Shown here piece after piece: positions 16,392 to 26,000 of a stretch of DNA of 36,406 bases. Position 1 is the stretch's first letter. Each line of letters starts with the position of its first letter. Source of the stretch: Clostridiales bacterium (lineage in GTDB: Bacteria; Bacillota; Clostridia; Lachnospirales; Lachnospiraceae); assembly GCA_012519195.1 (NCBI GenBank), contig JAAYQP010000080.1, positions 1-36,406 on the forward strand, given 5' to 3'. The notes below the pieces were generated by a model. That model ran no database searches. It was not told the origin of the DNA and saw nothing but the letters and a program-made list of their open reading frames with translations. A program made the position numbers and the translations under genes.

Positions 16392-16751
16392 ATGGGGTGT
16401 TTGGGTAATATTATTTGGTTTATTTGTGGAGGTTTCATAAGCGGTTTAAGCTGGCTATTGATTGGTTGCCTGTGGTGTATTACGATTATCGGAATTCCGG
16501 TAGGAATGCAATGCTTTAAATTTGCTGGACTTTGCTTTTTTCCCTTCGGAAAAGAAATTAAATACGGAGGAGGAGTTGGCTCTTTACTACTAAACATCAT
16601 CTGGCTTCTTGTATCAGGGATTCCCTTAGCTCTAGAATCTGCTGCTATGGGTATTTTACTATGCATAACAATTATTGGGATCCCTTTTGGCTTGCAACAT
16701 TTTAAACTTGCTAAGTTGGCTTTGATGCCATTTGGTGCAAGGGTGGAGTAG
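16392..16751 (+). CDS. YccF-domain membrane protein
   Basis: A 119-residue integral membrane protein made of two copies of the YccF (DUF307) unit. The near-repeats are CITIIGIPVGMQCFKFAGLCFFPFG and CITIIGIPFGLQHFKLAKLALMPFG, each following a hydrophobic stretch of 20-25 residues (quoted motifs are split by the two halves at about residues 36-54 and 95-115). The molecular role is not established. AAGGAGG precedes the ATG. The bidirectional terminator at 16812-16849 follows. Confidence 0.85.
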   Translation: MGCLGNIIWFICGGFISGLSWLLIGCLWCITIIGIPVGMQCFKFAGLCFFPFGKEIKYGGGVGSLLLNIIWLLVSGIPLALESAAMGILLCITIIGIPFGLQHFKLAKLALMPFGARVE

Positions 16752-16811
16752 ATTAGAATTGAAGGGAATGTATAAAGGAATAATAAAAAATATAATTATA
16801 AAAATAAGACG

Positions 16812-16849
16812 AAAAAGGACAGGTGGAGATAAATAAACCTGTCCTTTTT
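16812..16849. terminator. Bidirectional terminator between yccF-like and lacI-type genes
   Basis: A perfect 13-bp stem, AAAAAGGACAGGT (16812-16824) with its complement at 16837-16849, and a 12-base loop. A and T tracts at the two ends serve both convergent genes. Confidence 0.9.
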
Positions 16850-16953
16850 GGTGTATAAATCATTGTATTCCTAAATCAATGTATTCCTTATGAGGAAACG
16901 CTTAATATATGTAGGATTTATTCATATATCTAAGCTAGATTTAATTTGCAAGA

Positions 16954-17997
16954 TTAAAATTCAGTAGATTTGCCCCAGATAATATCAGAATGAACATAGG
17001 TTAGTTCTAAGGGAGCATCGGGATATTCCATCCGATAGAGAAGCTGTCTTGCGAGCCGTCGACCAAGCTGGTTCGTCTGGACATTGACCGTTGTCAGCTT
17101 ACCTGATACCATGGCATATTCCGTGCTACCGTCAAATCCTGAGAGAGCAATATCCTCTGGAACCCGGTATCCATGTTCAGAGAAGTATTGCATTAGGAAA
17201 TTTGCAACGAAGTCACTGGCGCATACAAAAGCATTGGGAAGTTTATCCAATTTGTTTAGAAAGGCGGATATCTCCTCGTAGTAAGTATAGATCCCGATAT
17301 TACCGGTTAGGCAATACTCCTTCTTAACTTCAAGATGATTCTCGTTCATGGCCGCCAAAAATCCTTCAAAACGTTCCTTGTTTGTTAAGGCATAGTTAAT
17401 ATCACCAATGAATCCAATCTCAGTTCTTCCCTTATGTATAATGTCATTGGTAATTTCTTTTATACTTCTTTTACCCTCTAAAAGGAACAGATCACCGGTT
17501 AAAGTAGCAGTAGGAAAATCACTGACTATGTCAAGGTAGACTTTGGGGATGTTAACCTTATTGAGCATTTCAAGGAGCTCCTTATTGTATACATTTAAAA
17601 TTAACATGCCTCCAACGGTTCCATTGGTTAGAACATTGGGAAGGATATAACCCTTATTATAATTTGGAGGAAGGTAGGTATACATTAGATTAATCCCATA
17701 AGTATCCAATTCCTTAGCAATCGCATGGATAATATTAATCCAAAATACAGAGGATTCTGGACGGGAAATTACAACGGATATCGTTTTTTTAGATCCCTCT
17801 TCCAAGCTGGCAGCATACTCTTCCAGATGTTTTTCAATCTCTTGTCCCGGCTTAAAATAACCGATCTCTTTGGCGGTTTTCAATATCTGGTCCCTTAATT
17901 GTTTAGAAACACCTGACTGATTATTCAAAACCTTCCAGACGGTAACCCTGGATATATTAAGGATATTAGCAATATCCTGCATCGTAACTTTTTTCAT
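16954..17997 (-). CDS. LacI-family transcriptional regulator
   Basis: A 347-residue sugar-responsive regulator. Residues 1-47 are a LacI-type helix-turn-helix (VTMQDIANILNISRVTVWKV). A periplasmic-binding-protein-like effector domain follows from about residue 72 (TISVVISRPESSVFW). The segment between is unusual: after GYFKP it lacks the ARSL-type hinge helix and has instead an acidic stretch (EIEKHLEEYAASLEEG). ATG 17997 has TTGGAG 6 bases upstream; the TTG of that site is not a better start. It is divergent from the ABC/glycosidase operon and presumably controls it and itself. The effector is probably an imported oligosaccharide or a derived sugar phosphate (inference). Confidence 0.88.
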   Translation of the reverse strand: MKKVTMQDIANILNISRVTVWKVLNNQSGVSKQLRDQILKTAKEIGYFKPGQEIEKHLEEYAASLEEGSKKTISVVISRPESSVFWINIIHAIAKELDTYGINLMYTYLPPNYNKGYILPNVLTNGTVGGMLILNVYNKELLEMLNKVNIPKVYLDIVSDFPTATLTGDLFLLEGKRSIKEITNDIIHKGRTEIGFIGDINYALTNKERFEGFLAAMNENHLEVKKEYCLTGNIGIYTYYEEISAFLNKLDKLPNAFVCASDFVANFLMQYFSEHGYRVPEDIALSGFDGSTEYAMVSGKLTTVNVQTNQLGRRLARQLLYRMEYPDAPLELTYVHSDIIWGKSTEF

Positions 17998-18091
17998 AAT
18001 AATCTCCAATCTAAAATATGAAAGTTAATTCCCCGAAAGAAAGCATTGGGAATTAGGCAAGTGCATATTTTCTATTTCTAGTACGGTTTGG

Positions 18092-18105
18092 GGTTATCGT
18101 TTTCC
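18092..18105. promoter_or_regulatory. Possible LacI-type or cre-like operator
   Basis: GGTTATCGTTTTCC has a central CG and approximate dyad symmetry, like LacI/CcpA sites. It lies shortly downstream of the predicted minus-strand transcription start of the lacI-type gene, a good position for autorepression or catabolite control. The match to the cre consensus is imperfect. Confidence 0.3.
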
Positions 18106-18128
18106 TAACTACGACCTAATTTGATTGA

Positions 18129-18157
18129 ATTATAGCATTAATAAATTTATTTTTCAA
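18129..18157 (-). promoter_or_regulatory. Promoter of the lacI-type gene
   Basis: Minus-strand TTGAAA (plus 18152-18157), 17-base spacer and TATAAT (plus 18129-18134). The -35 lies inside one arm of a 13-base inverted repeat. Confidence 0.7.
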
Positions 18158-18215
18158 TGTTAATTTACAAATGTTAAAATTATAGTTATGTATAAAATTG
18201 CTTTAACATTGAAAA
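18151..18215. promoter_or_regulatory. 13-base inverted repeat and AATGTTAA octamers
   Basis: TTTTCAATGTTAA (18151-18163) is repeated as its exact reverse complement at 18203-18215. The core octamer AATGTTAA also occurs at 18170-18177 and at 18375-18382, where it overlaps the -10 of the permease operon. These sites are candidates for operators of the divergent regulator; binding is inferred. Confidence 0.5.
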
Positions 18216-18321
18216 TATAATATTTAGAATGGGGAAATTGGTGACATTGTATAAGCAAAACCGATAATATAGAAAATAATAATGCAAAACCTAAAAAAAT
18301 GCGTACTCTAGTGTTAAATGT

Positions 18322-18350
18322 AATGATAAGAAATGATAAGTGAATGATAA
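18322..18350 (+). repeat. Three helically phased AATGATAA repeats
   Basis: AATGATAA starts at 18322, 18332 and 18343, spaced 10 and 11 bases, just upstream of the -35 at 18357. One-turn spacing places all three on the same DNA face, as in an activator site or a bendable UP-like element. Confidence 0.45.
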
Positions 18351-18356
18351 ATTATA

Positions 18357-18385
18357 TTGACTAATAGTAAAATTAATGTTAAAAT
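18357..18385 (+). promoter_or_regulatory. Promoter of the first ABC/glycosidase operon
   Basis: TTGACT (18357-18362), exact 17-base spacer and TAAAAT (18380-18385). An AATGTTAA octamer (18375-18382) covers the start of the -10, so a repressor bound there would block polymerase. Confidence 0.7.
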
Positions 18386-18424
18386 TTATTGGTATAAGCT
18401 AGTGATTTTGTATAGGAGGATAAT

Positions 18425-19393
18425 ATGAGTGAAAAAATAGAAGAAAATAAAAGAAGAAAAGTAAAAAGAAAAAAATGGACAAGAGACGATACTGAGCTTA
18501 CTTTGTTGGCAATACCTACTTTTGTATGGTATATACTATTCAGTTTTCTTCCCATGTTTGGTGTTATTATTGCGTTTAAAAGATACCAAATATTTCCTGG
18601 AAAAAGTTTCTTGTATAATATTATACATAGCGAATGGGTTGGCTTTGATAATTTCGAGTATTTAATTAAGTCAAAAAGCTTGTATATCTTGTTAAGAAAT
18701 ACGATAGGGTACAACATAGTGTTTATTGTTTTAGGAATTGTAATTCCTGTAACCTTAGCGATTATGATTAGCTTGATTTATAGCAAACGCAAATCCAAGG
18801 TATATCAGACAGCTATGTTTTTCCCCCATTTCCTATCCTGGGTTGTTGTTAGCTATTTTGTATATGCTTTCCTAAGTTATGATAAAGGTATCATAAACAC
18901 GGTTCTAGAAGTCTTTGGTAAGGAACCAGTGCAATGGTATATGGAATCTAAGTATTGGCCATTTATCTTAATCTTTATGAACTCTTGGAAAACAACCGGA
19001 TATGCTACCGTTGTATACTTAGCAAGCATTACCGGAATTGATCCATCCCTATACGAAGCAGCGGTGGTGGATGGTGCGACAAAATGGCAGCAAGTGAAAA
19101 ACATCACCCTTCCAAGTCTTAAACCGATCGTAATAATGATGTTTATTCTAAATACTGGTAAGATTTTCTATTCCGACTTTGGTTTGTTCTATCAAGTAAC
19201 AAGAGGTGTTCCTGCATCCCTTTATAATGTATCTTCAACGATTGATACCTACGTTTATAATGCATTGTTATCTTCAACACCAATTGGAATGACATCAGCG
19301 GCAACTGTTTTCCAATCGGTAGCATGCTGCATTACAATTTTGTTGGCAAACTGGATTGTTAAGAAGATTGACAGTGACTATGCAATTATTTAG
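18425..19393 (+). CDS. Sugar ABC transporter permease, LplB type
   Basis: Inner-membrane subunit of a CUT1-type oligosaccharide importer, 322 residues. A basic N-terminus (ENKRRKVKRKKW) precedes the first membrane segment (LLAIPTFVWYILFSFLPMFG), and about six hydrophobic segments can be counted. The EAA loop that contacts the ATPase is YEAAVVDGATKWQQVKNITLP near residue 212. The start has TAGGAGGA 5 bases upstream. It is the first gene of the operon, 9 bases before the partner permease. Family members import complex oligosaccharides; a mannose/GlcNAc-containing cargo is inferred from the downstream hydrolases. Confidence 0.92.
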   Translation: MSEKIEENKRRKVKRKKWTRDDTELTLLAIPTFVWYILFSFLPMFGVIIAFKRYQIFPGKSFLYNIIHSEWVGFDNFEYLIKSKSLYILLRNTIGYNIVFIVLGIVIPVTLAIMISLIYSKRKSKVYQTAMFFPHFLSWVVVSYFVYAFLSYDKGIINTVLEVFGKEPVQWYMESKYWPFILIFMNSWKTTGYATVVYLASITGIDPSLYEAAVVDGATKWQQVKNITLPSLKPIVIMMFILNTGKIFYSDFGLFYQVTRGVPASLYNVSSTIDTYVYNALLSSTPIGMTSAATVFQSVACCITILLANWIVKKIDSDYAII

Positions 19394-19402
19394 GAGGTAA
19401 TT

Positions 19403-20329
19403 ATGAAGAAAACATTTAAAAATCAGGAACCGATCATGAAACTGAATCGGATAAAACAACCGACAAACATTCTGTTTAATATTATTTTTATTATACTGTC
19501 GCTTGTAAGTATCATTCCTTTTGTATTTGTATTTATCATTTCGATTACATCAGAAACATCGATTAGAAAATTTGGTTATCGCTTCTTTCCGAAGGAGCTA
19601 TCAATGATCGCTTACGAGTTCCTTTGGAATGAAAAAGATATAATTATAAATGCTCTAGGAATTTCTGTATTAGTAACCGTTGTCGGTACTTTGGTGGGTG
19701 TGATCTTAACTACAGCCCTCGGTTATGTCCTATCAAGACCTAACTATAAATTGAAGGGTTTCTTAACTTGGGTTGTTTTTATCCCAATGGTATTTAATGG
19801 GGGTATGGTTGCCTCTTATGTGGTAAATGCCAACATCCTTGGATTGAAAAACTCCATTTGGGCATTGATTTTACCCCTGGCGGTTTCTTCGTTTAATGTT
19901 GTTATCTGTAAAACATTCTTTCGGACAACGGTGCCAGATTCCATTATTGAATCGGCTAAAATTGATGGAGCAAGTCAATTGAATATTTTTGCAAGAATCG
20001 TAGTTCCAATTTCCAAGCCGGTATTTGCAACGATTGGATTGTTCTTAACATTTGCTTACTTGAATGATTGGTTCCAATCCTCGTTATATATTACGAATTC
20101 AAGACTTACCTCCTTACAGGCTCTGCTAAATAATATACAGAAGAATATTGAATATCTGGCCAATAACCCTTCTGCTGGACTTTCAATTCAGCAATATGTG
20201 AGCCAAATGCCTACGGAGGGAGTTCGTATGGCGATTGCTGTAGTTATTGTATTACCGATCGCCTGTGCATATCCATTTTTCCAAAAATACTTTGTAACAG
20301 GTTTGACCATTGGTGCTGTCAAAGGTTAA
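19403..20329 (+). CDS. Sugar ABC transporter permease, YtcP type
   Basis: Second membrane subunit of the importer, 308 residues. The first membrane helix lies at about residues 25-48 (FIILSLVSIIPFVFVFIIS). The EAA loop reads ESAKIDGASQLNIFARIVVP near residue 193, and the C-terminus FVTGLTIGAVKG is the usual ending of this family. TAGGAGG lies 7 bases before the ATG. It forms a heterodimer with the preceding permease. No ATPase gene follows; the binding-protein gene comes 83 bases later. Confidence 0.93.
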   Translation: MKKTFKNQEPIMKLNRIKQPTNILFNIIFIILSLVSIIPFVFVFIISITSETSIRKFGYRFFPKELSMIAYEFLWNEKDIIINALGISVLVTVVGTLVGVILTTALGYVLSRPNYKLKGFLTWVVFIPMVFNGGMVASYVVNANILGLKNSIWALILPLAVSSFNVVICKTFFRTTVPDSIIESAKIDGASQLNIFARIVVPISKPVFATIGLFLTFAYLNDWFQSSLYITNSRLTSLQALLNNIQKNIEYLANNPSAGLSIQQYVSQMPTEGVRMAIAVVIVLPIACAYPFFQKYFVTGLTIGAVKG

Positions 20330-20412
20330 ATAAATGGATGGGTATGTCTAAATACTATGGATTAAAAGCAAATATTGCTTTTGATAAATTAAACATAATA
20401 TAGGAGGTTATT

Positions 20413-21909
20413 ATGAAAAAGAAACTTATTGCGCTACTAATGTTAGTAGTAATGTTGGGGGCTCTCGCTGTAGGATGCGGTGGCAAAAACGAGAAGCAAC
20501 CGAATGACAACACTTCTGAGAATACAGGAGATAATAACACAGGAAATGAATCCGCAGATAAGACCGGTGGGGATGAAGTTGTTACCCTGAAATGGATCAT
20601 GGTTGGTAATGGTATGCCAGCGAACTATGACGCTTGGAAGGAACATATTAATGCTTATTTAGAAGATAAGATTGGTGTTAACATTGAAGTTGAAGTTGTT
20701 TCCTGGGGTGACTGGGATAACAGACGTAGTGTAATTGTTAACTCCGGTGAATATTTTGACATCCTCTTTACCGATGCTGGAAGATATCTAAGTGAGGTTA
20801 ACTTAGGAGCTTTCTATGACATCTCTGATTTGGTTCAGACAGCAGCTTCCGATCTTTATGATTATATTCCTGCGGATTATTGGGAAGCAGTTAAGGTAAA
20901 TGATAAGATTTATTCCGTACCTACCTATAAAGATTCATCTGCAACTCAGTACCTTGTATGGGATAAAGCAATTGCTGAAAAATACAATGTTGATATTGAA
21001 GAGCAAACAACCTTCCAGAGCTTAACTGATTCTCTAAAGGAAATTGTAGAAGGCGAAGGTACCGCTCCATTTGTATTAGACAAGCAGGGAGCTGGTGTTG
21101 TATTAAGTCAGTATGATGCTATGGGAGCAGAATTAGAGCCTCTTGGCGTAAGATATGATGATGAGACCCGTACTGTTGTAAATACCTTAAAAGAAGAGCA
21201 GGTTATGAATGATCTGAAGACTCTGCATGAGTGGTATAAAGCAGGCATTATTAATGCAGATGCTCCAACCTTAGCTGAGTTACCTTCCTATCGTATGCTA
21301 TTTACTGCACAAGGCTGGTCTTCTGCAGCGAAAACTACTTGGGGACCTAACATGGGTGTAGAGGCAGTGGCTATTCAGTACACCGAACCGATTGTATCCA
21401 ATAGTACAGTTCGTGGATCTTTAAATGCTATCTACTCTGGTTCCAAGCATCCTGAGAAAGCATTAGAGTTCTTAAAATTAGTTAACCTTGATTCCTATGT
21501 TAGAGATGCATTCTACTATGGACTTGAAGGAGAAAACTTCAACTACACAGAGGATGGTAAGCTTGAAAAATTAAACTCTGAATGGACAATGGCTGGTTAT
21601 ACCCAGGGTACTTTCTTTACTGTATCCCAACTAGCAGATGAAGAATTCAATCAATGGGACGAAGTAAAAGAATTAAATGCGAAGGCAAATGGTTCTGTTC
21701 TTTTAGGATTTGATTTAGATCCAAGCAGTATCCAAAATGAATTAGCTAACTGTCGTGCAGTATGGCAAAAATATAGAAGCGAAGTTTTAACTGGTGCAAG
21801 AGATCCTGAGCAATTGGTAGAGACAATTACTGCGGAATTAGAGGCAGCAGGATTTAACACCATTATGGAAGAAGCACAAAGACAAATTGATGAAGCGTTT
21901 AATCAATAA
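20413..21909 (+). CDS. Sugar-binding lipoprotein of the first ABC system
   Basis: Extracellular solute-binding protein of 498 residues, anchored as a lipoprotein. The N-terminus MKKKLIALLMLVVML is a signal peptide, with the lipobox LAVGC (Cys22 after cleavage). A low-complexity Asn/Asp/Gly/Glu/Thr linker runs to about residue 55, then the mature fold starts (VTLKWIMVGNGMP). The Trp- and Asp-rich composition (SWGDWDNR, TDAGRYL) fits LplA/YtcQ-type oligosaccharide binders. GGAGG precedes the ATG. A perfect 21-bp hairpin follows the stop codon, which may stabilise this message so that the binding protein is made in excess. Confidence 0.92.
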   Translation: MKKKLIALLMLVVMLGALAVGCGGKNEKQPNDNTSENTGDNNTGNESADKTGGDEVVTLKWIMVGNGMPANYDAWKEHINAYLEDKIGVNIEVEVVSWGDWDNRRSVIVNSGEYFDILFTDAGRYLSEVNLGAFYDISDLVQTAASDLYDYIPADYWEAVKVNDKIYSVPTYKDSSATQYLVWDKAIAEKYNVDIEEQTTFQSLTDSLKEIVEGEGTAPFVLDKQGAGVVLSQYDAMGAELEPLGVRYDDETRTVVNTLKEEQVMNDLKTLHEWYKAGIINADAPTLAELPSYRMLFTAQGWSSAAKTTWGPNMGVEAVAIQYTEPIVSNSTVRGSLNAIYSGSKHPEKALEFLKLVNLDSYVRDAFYYGLEGENFNYTEDGKLEKLNSEWTMAGYTQGTFFTVSQLADEEFNQWDEVKELNAKANGSVLLGFDLDPSSIQNELANCRAVWQKYRSEVLTGARDPEQLVETITAELEAAGFNTIMEEAQRQIDEAFNQ

Positions 21910-21913
21910 AGAG

Positions 21914-21961
21914 AATACATAACATTATAGGGAATGCAAATTCCCTATAATGTTATGTATT
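21914..21961 (+). other. Perfect 21-bp intercistronic hairpin
   Basis: Bases 21914-21934 are the exact reverse complement of 21941-21961, with a 6-base loop. No T run follows; instead the GH130 ribosome site (GGAGGA, 21965-21970) begins 3 bases later. It may protect the 3' end of the binding-protein message or limit GH130 translation. Confidence 0.75.
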
Positions 21962-21975
21962 ATTGGAGGAAAATT

Positions 21976-22971
21976 ATGACAAGAAAGATTACTGGAAATG
22001 CACTTCAGAATATACCTTGGCAAGACAAGCCAGAGGGCTATCAAGGTCCTGTTTGGCGTTATAATGAAAACCCGATTATAGGAAGAAATGCAATTAAACG
22101 GTCGAACAGCGTTTTTAATAGTGCGGTAGTTCCCTTTGAAGGAAAATTCGCTGGAGTCTTCCGTTGCGATAGTAAATCCATCAGTATGGATATCTTTGCT
22201 GGTTTTAGTGATGATGGAATCCATTGGACAATCAACGAAACCCCAATTCAATTTGAGGGTGAAGATGAAGAGATTCTTAAGAGAGAATATCGATATGATC
22301 CCCGCGTCTGCTTTATTGAGGATCGTTACTATATTACCTGGTGTAATGGATATCATGGTCCTACCATTGGATTAGCCTACACCTTTGACTTTAAGAAGTT
22401 TTATCAAATGGAAAATGCTTTCCTTCCTTACAACCGGAATGGAGTACTTTTCCCGAGAAAAATCAATGGAAAGTACGCAATGCTCAGCAGACCTAGCGAT
22501 ACGGGACATACTCCTTTTGGGGACATTTTCTATAGCCAAAGCCCGGACCTAGAATATTGGGGACATCACCGCTTTGTTATGGGAACCTATAAAGGCGATC
22601 AGTCTGCATGGCAGTCTACTAAGATTGGACCTGGACCAACACCGATCGAAACAGAGGAAGGTTGGTTGATGATTTATCATGGTGTTCTTAACACTTGCAA
22701 TGGCTATGTATACCGTATGGGATGCGCTCTTCTAGATTTAGATCAACCTTGGAAAGTGATTGCAAGATCCAAAGATTACATTTTGGCTCCTCATGAACTC
22801 TATGAATGCGTTGGTGACGTACCCAACGTAGTATTCCCTTGCGCAGCACTAATGGATGCAGATACTGGAAGAATTGCAATCTATTATGGATGTGCGGATT
22901 CAGTAACTGGATTAGCATTTACTACAGTTGACGAATTGTTAAATCATATGAAAGAGAACCCCTTACTGTAA
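21976..22971 (+). CDS. GH130 beta-mannoside phosphorylase
   Basis: Cytoplasmic inverting phosphorylase that cleaves a terminal beta-mannosyl bond with phosphate to give alpha-mannose-1-phosphate. The 331 residues begin with the GH130 pattern [10 protein letters not shown]...WRYNENPII, followed by [21 protein letters not shown]. The conserved YDPRV motif carries Asp108, taken to be the proton donor. Its N-terminal motifs resemble subfamily 2, which includes enzymes for beta-1,4-mannooligosaccharides and for Man-beta-1,4-GlcNAc. The neighbouring GH38, GH20 and nagB favour the second. ATG 21976 has TTGGAGGA 6 bases upstream; an in-frame ATG at 21934 lies within the hairpin. No signal peptide. 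Confidence 0.88.
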   Translation: MTRKITGNALQNIPWQDKPEGYQGPVWRYNENPIIGRNAIKRSNSVFNSAVVPFEGKFAGVFRCDSKSISMDIFAGFSDDGIHWTINETPIQFEGEDEEILKREYRYDPRVCFIEDRYYITWCNGYHGPTIGLAYTFDFKKFYQMENAFLPYNRNGVLFPRKINGKYAMLSRPSDTGHTPFGDIFYSQSPDLEYWGHHRFVMGTYKGDQSAWQSTKIGPGPTPIETEEGWLMIYHGVLNTCNGYVYRMGCALLDLDQPWKVIARSKDYILAPHELYECVGDVPNVVFPCAALMDADTGRIAIYYGCADSVTGLAFTTVDELLNHMKENPLL

Positions 22972-23070
22972 AACAGCCTTGTAAGATTTGTGATATTTCT
23001 CCAACATTGGAGATGTACGAAGATAACAGGCTAACATTTGATAAATATAGGAGCAAATTGGAGATATCAT

Positions 23071-26000
23071 ATGAGGTTTATTGATAAGCGAATTGGTGTT
23101 ATTTGTGATCAGCTGAAAAAATTAGCAGTTGTACAGAAAATTCCCTTAGAAAATTGGGTTTATAAAAAGGGTAATTATATTTATCCGGAGGATGTCGATG
23201 CCTCCGCGGAGAATTTTCAACCTTTTGATAGTAAAACAATGCACTGGTATGGACCGGATGAGCATTATTGGTTTCGCGTAGATTTTACGGTTCCTGAGAG
23301 TTTCCATGAGAAGCCTATGTGGCTGCGAGTAAGAACACAGATCGAGGAATGGGATGATGCAAAGAACCCACAATTTCTTCTGTTCGTAAATAATGTAGCA
23401 ACCCAAGGGATTGATATGAATCATAGAGAAGTGTTGCTGGAGCGTGTTGCCAAAGCGGGAGATACTTACCGCTTGGATTTGCAGGCATATACAGGAACAC
23501 TTCATTCTGAATTTAATTTAATTGTAGAGATCCTGGAAATTGATCCAAGGATTATTGAGTTATATTATGATTTACGAGTTCCTCTGGATGCATTTTCTAG
23601 GATGGAAAAAGAGGATAGTAATCGCCTAGCGATTGAAAATATATTAAATAACACGATTAATTATCTGGATCTGAGAAATCCTTATTCCAAGGAATTTTAT
23701 AAATCCTTGGATGAAGCGATCCAGTATATTGATAAAGCTTTATATGAGGATATGGCTGGCTATCAGGATGTGATTGCAACCTGTATCGGTCATACCCATA
23801 TTGATGTTGCCTGGTGGTGGACGGTGGAACAGACCAGAGAAAAGGTCGGGCGTAGCTTTGCTACGGTTCTTAAGTTAATGGAGGAATATCCAAATTACAA
23901 ATTCATGTCCAGCCAGCCTCAGCTATATTATTTCCTGAAAGAAAGATATCCTGAGCTTTATAATAGATTAAAGGAACGGGTAAAGGAAGGACGCTGGGAG
24001 CCGGAAGGCGGAATGTGGGTAGAAGCGGATTGTAACCTTACCTCCGGTGAATCCTTAGTTCGTCAGTTCTTATATGGTAAGCGTTTCTTTAAAGAGGAGT
24101 TTGGTGTTGATAATAGGATCCTTTGGCTACCGGATGTATTTGGTTATTCGGGAGCACTTCCTCAAATCATGAAAAAATCTGGGATCGATTATTTCATGAC
24201 AACAAAGCTATCCTGGAATCAAATAAATAAAGTTCCTTATGATACCCTACAATGGAAAGGAATTGATGGGACTAAGGTCTTAACACACTTTATCTCAACC
24301 CTGGGCGTGGGGCAAGATCCGGACAATTTCTTTACAACCTATAACGGATTATTGCATCCAGATGCAATTATGGGTGGTTGGTTAAGATACCAGAATAAAG
24401 ATATTAACAATGATATCCTAATTTCCTATGGCTATGGTGACGGCGGTGGTGGACCTACCAGAGAGATGTTGGAGACATCAAAACGCATGGAAAAGGGTGT
24501 TCGAGGAATACCGAAGGTCCGTCAGGAATTTGCCGCTACCTATTTTAAAGAATTGGAGCAACGGGTTAAGGATCATAAGAGGCTTCCTGTTTGGGAGGGT
24601 GAATTCTATTTTGAATATCATCGTGGAACCTATACCTCCATGGCTAGGAATAAGCGATCAAACCGTAAAAGTGAGCTTCTGCTGATGGACCTGGAGCTTT
24701 TATCTGTTCTGGCTAAGAAACAGCTTGGCATACCGTATCCGAAGGAAGAGTTGGAGAGACTTTGGAAGCTAGTAATGATCAACCAATTCCATGATATTCT
24801 TCCGGGAACCTCTATCCACGAAGTATATGAGGTAACCAAAAGAGAATATGCCAAGATAAAGGAAAAAGCTAGCGCATTATTGCAGGAGAGATTAGAAGCT
24901 TTGGTTGGCTCCGGTAAGGGAGTTACAGTATATAATACTCTTGGCTTTGAACGAAATGATATCGTATGTCTTGGAGAACTACAAGCAACGGCTCTTAGGG
25001 ATGAAGAGGGAAATGTATATCCCGTACAAAATACTTCTCAGGGTACGATTGCTTATTTGAAGGGCATTCCTTCCAAAGGTAGCAGAACCTTTGAAGTAGT
25101 AGATACAGTTGAGGCTAATGAAGGTTCAGATATTCCGTTTACAGTAACTGGGTTAAGTGATTTGGAGACTCCTTTCTATAGGATTAGCTTTGATGAAAAT
25201 GGAATGTTTCGTTCTATTTACGATAAGGAGAATGACCGGGAGGTATTGCAGGCCGGAAAGTCTGGTAATCTGTTCCGGATGTATGAGGATAAGCCAATTT
25301 ACTATGATAACTGGGATATCGATATATATTATACAGAGAAATATTGGGATGCGGACCAGGTAGAGAGGATGGAATGGACTGAAATTGGCAGGCTTCGTGC
25401 TACCTTGGAGATTGACCGCAAGATTAGTAATTCCACCATTAAGCAAAAGATTTATTTCTATGCAGATACTAGAAGAATTGACTTTGAAACCTATGTGGAT
25501 TGGAAGGAACATCAGCATCTATTAAAGGTGCATTTCCCGGTTAATATTCATTCCGATGAAGCAACCTTTGATATTCAATTTGGTAATGTGACCAGAAAGG
25601 TGCATACAAATACAAGTTGGGACATTGCTAGGTTTGAAACTTGTGGCCAAAAATGGATTGACATGTCAGAAGGTCGTTATGGAGTTAGCTTGCTAAATGA
25701 TTGCAAATATGGTCATTCGATTAAAGATAGTAATATGGCCATAACACTCATTAAATCAGGGATCGAGCCGAATCCTATGACAGATTATGAAGAACATTAC
25801 TTTACCTACGCACTATATCCCCATGCAAATACATGGAGAGACGGTGGTACCGTTCAGGAAGCCTATAAATTGAACCAGAGAGCATATGTGGTACAGGGCG
25901 GTGTTCCTGGAACGAAAACTTCCTTTGTATCGATTGATAAAGAAAATGTTATCATCGAGACAGTTAAGGAAGCGGAAGATGGCAAGAGTATCATCCTCCG

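Noticed and set aside
16888-16905. cre-like GAGGAAACGCTTAATA downstream of the lacI-type gene
   Set aside because: It lies in the 3' region of the gene, away from any promoter, and matches the consensus poorly.
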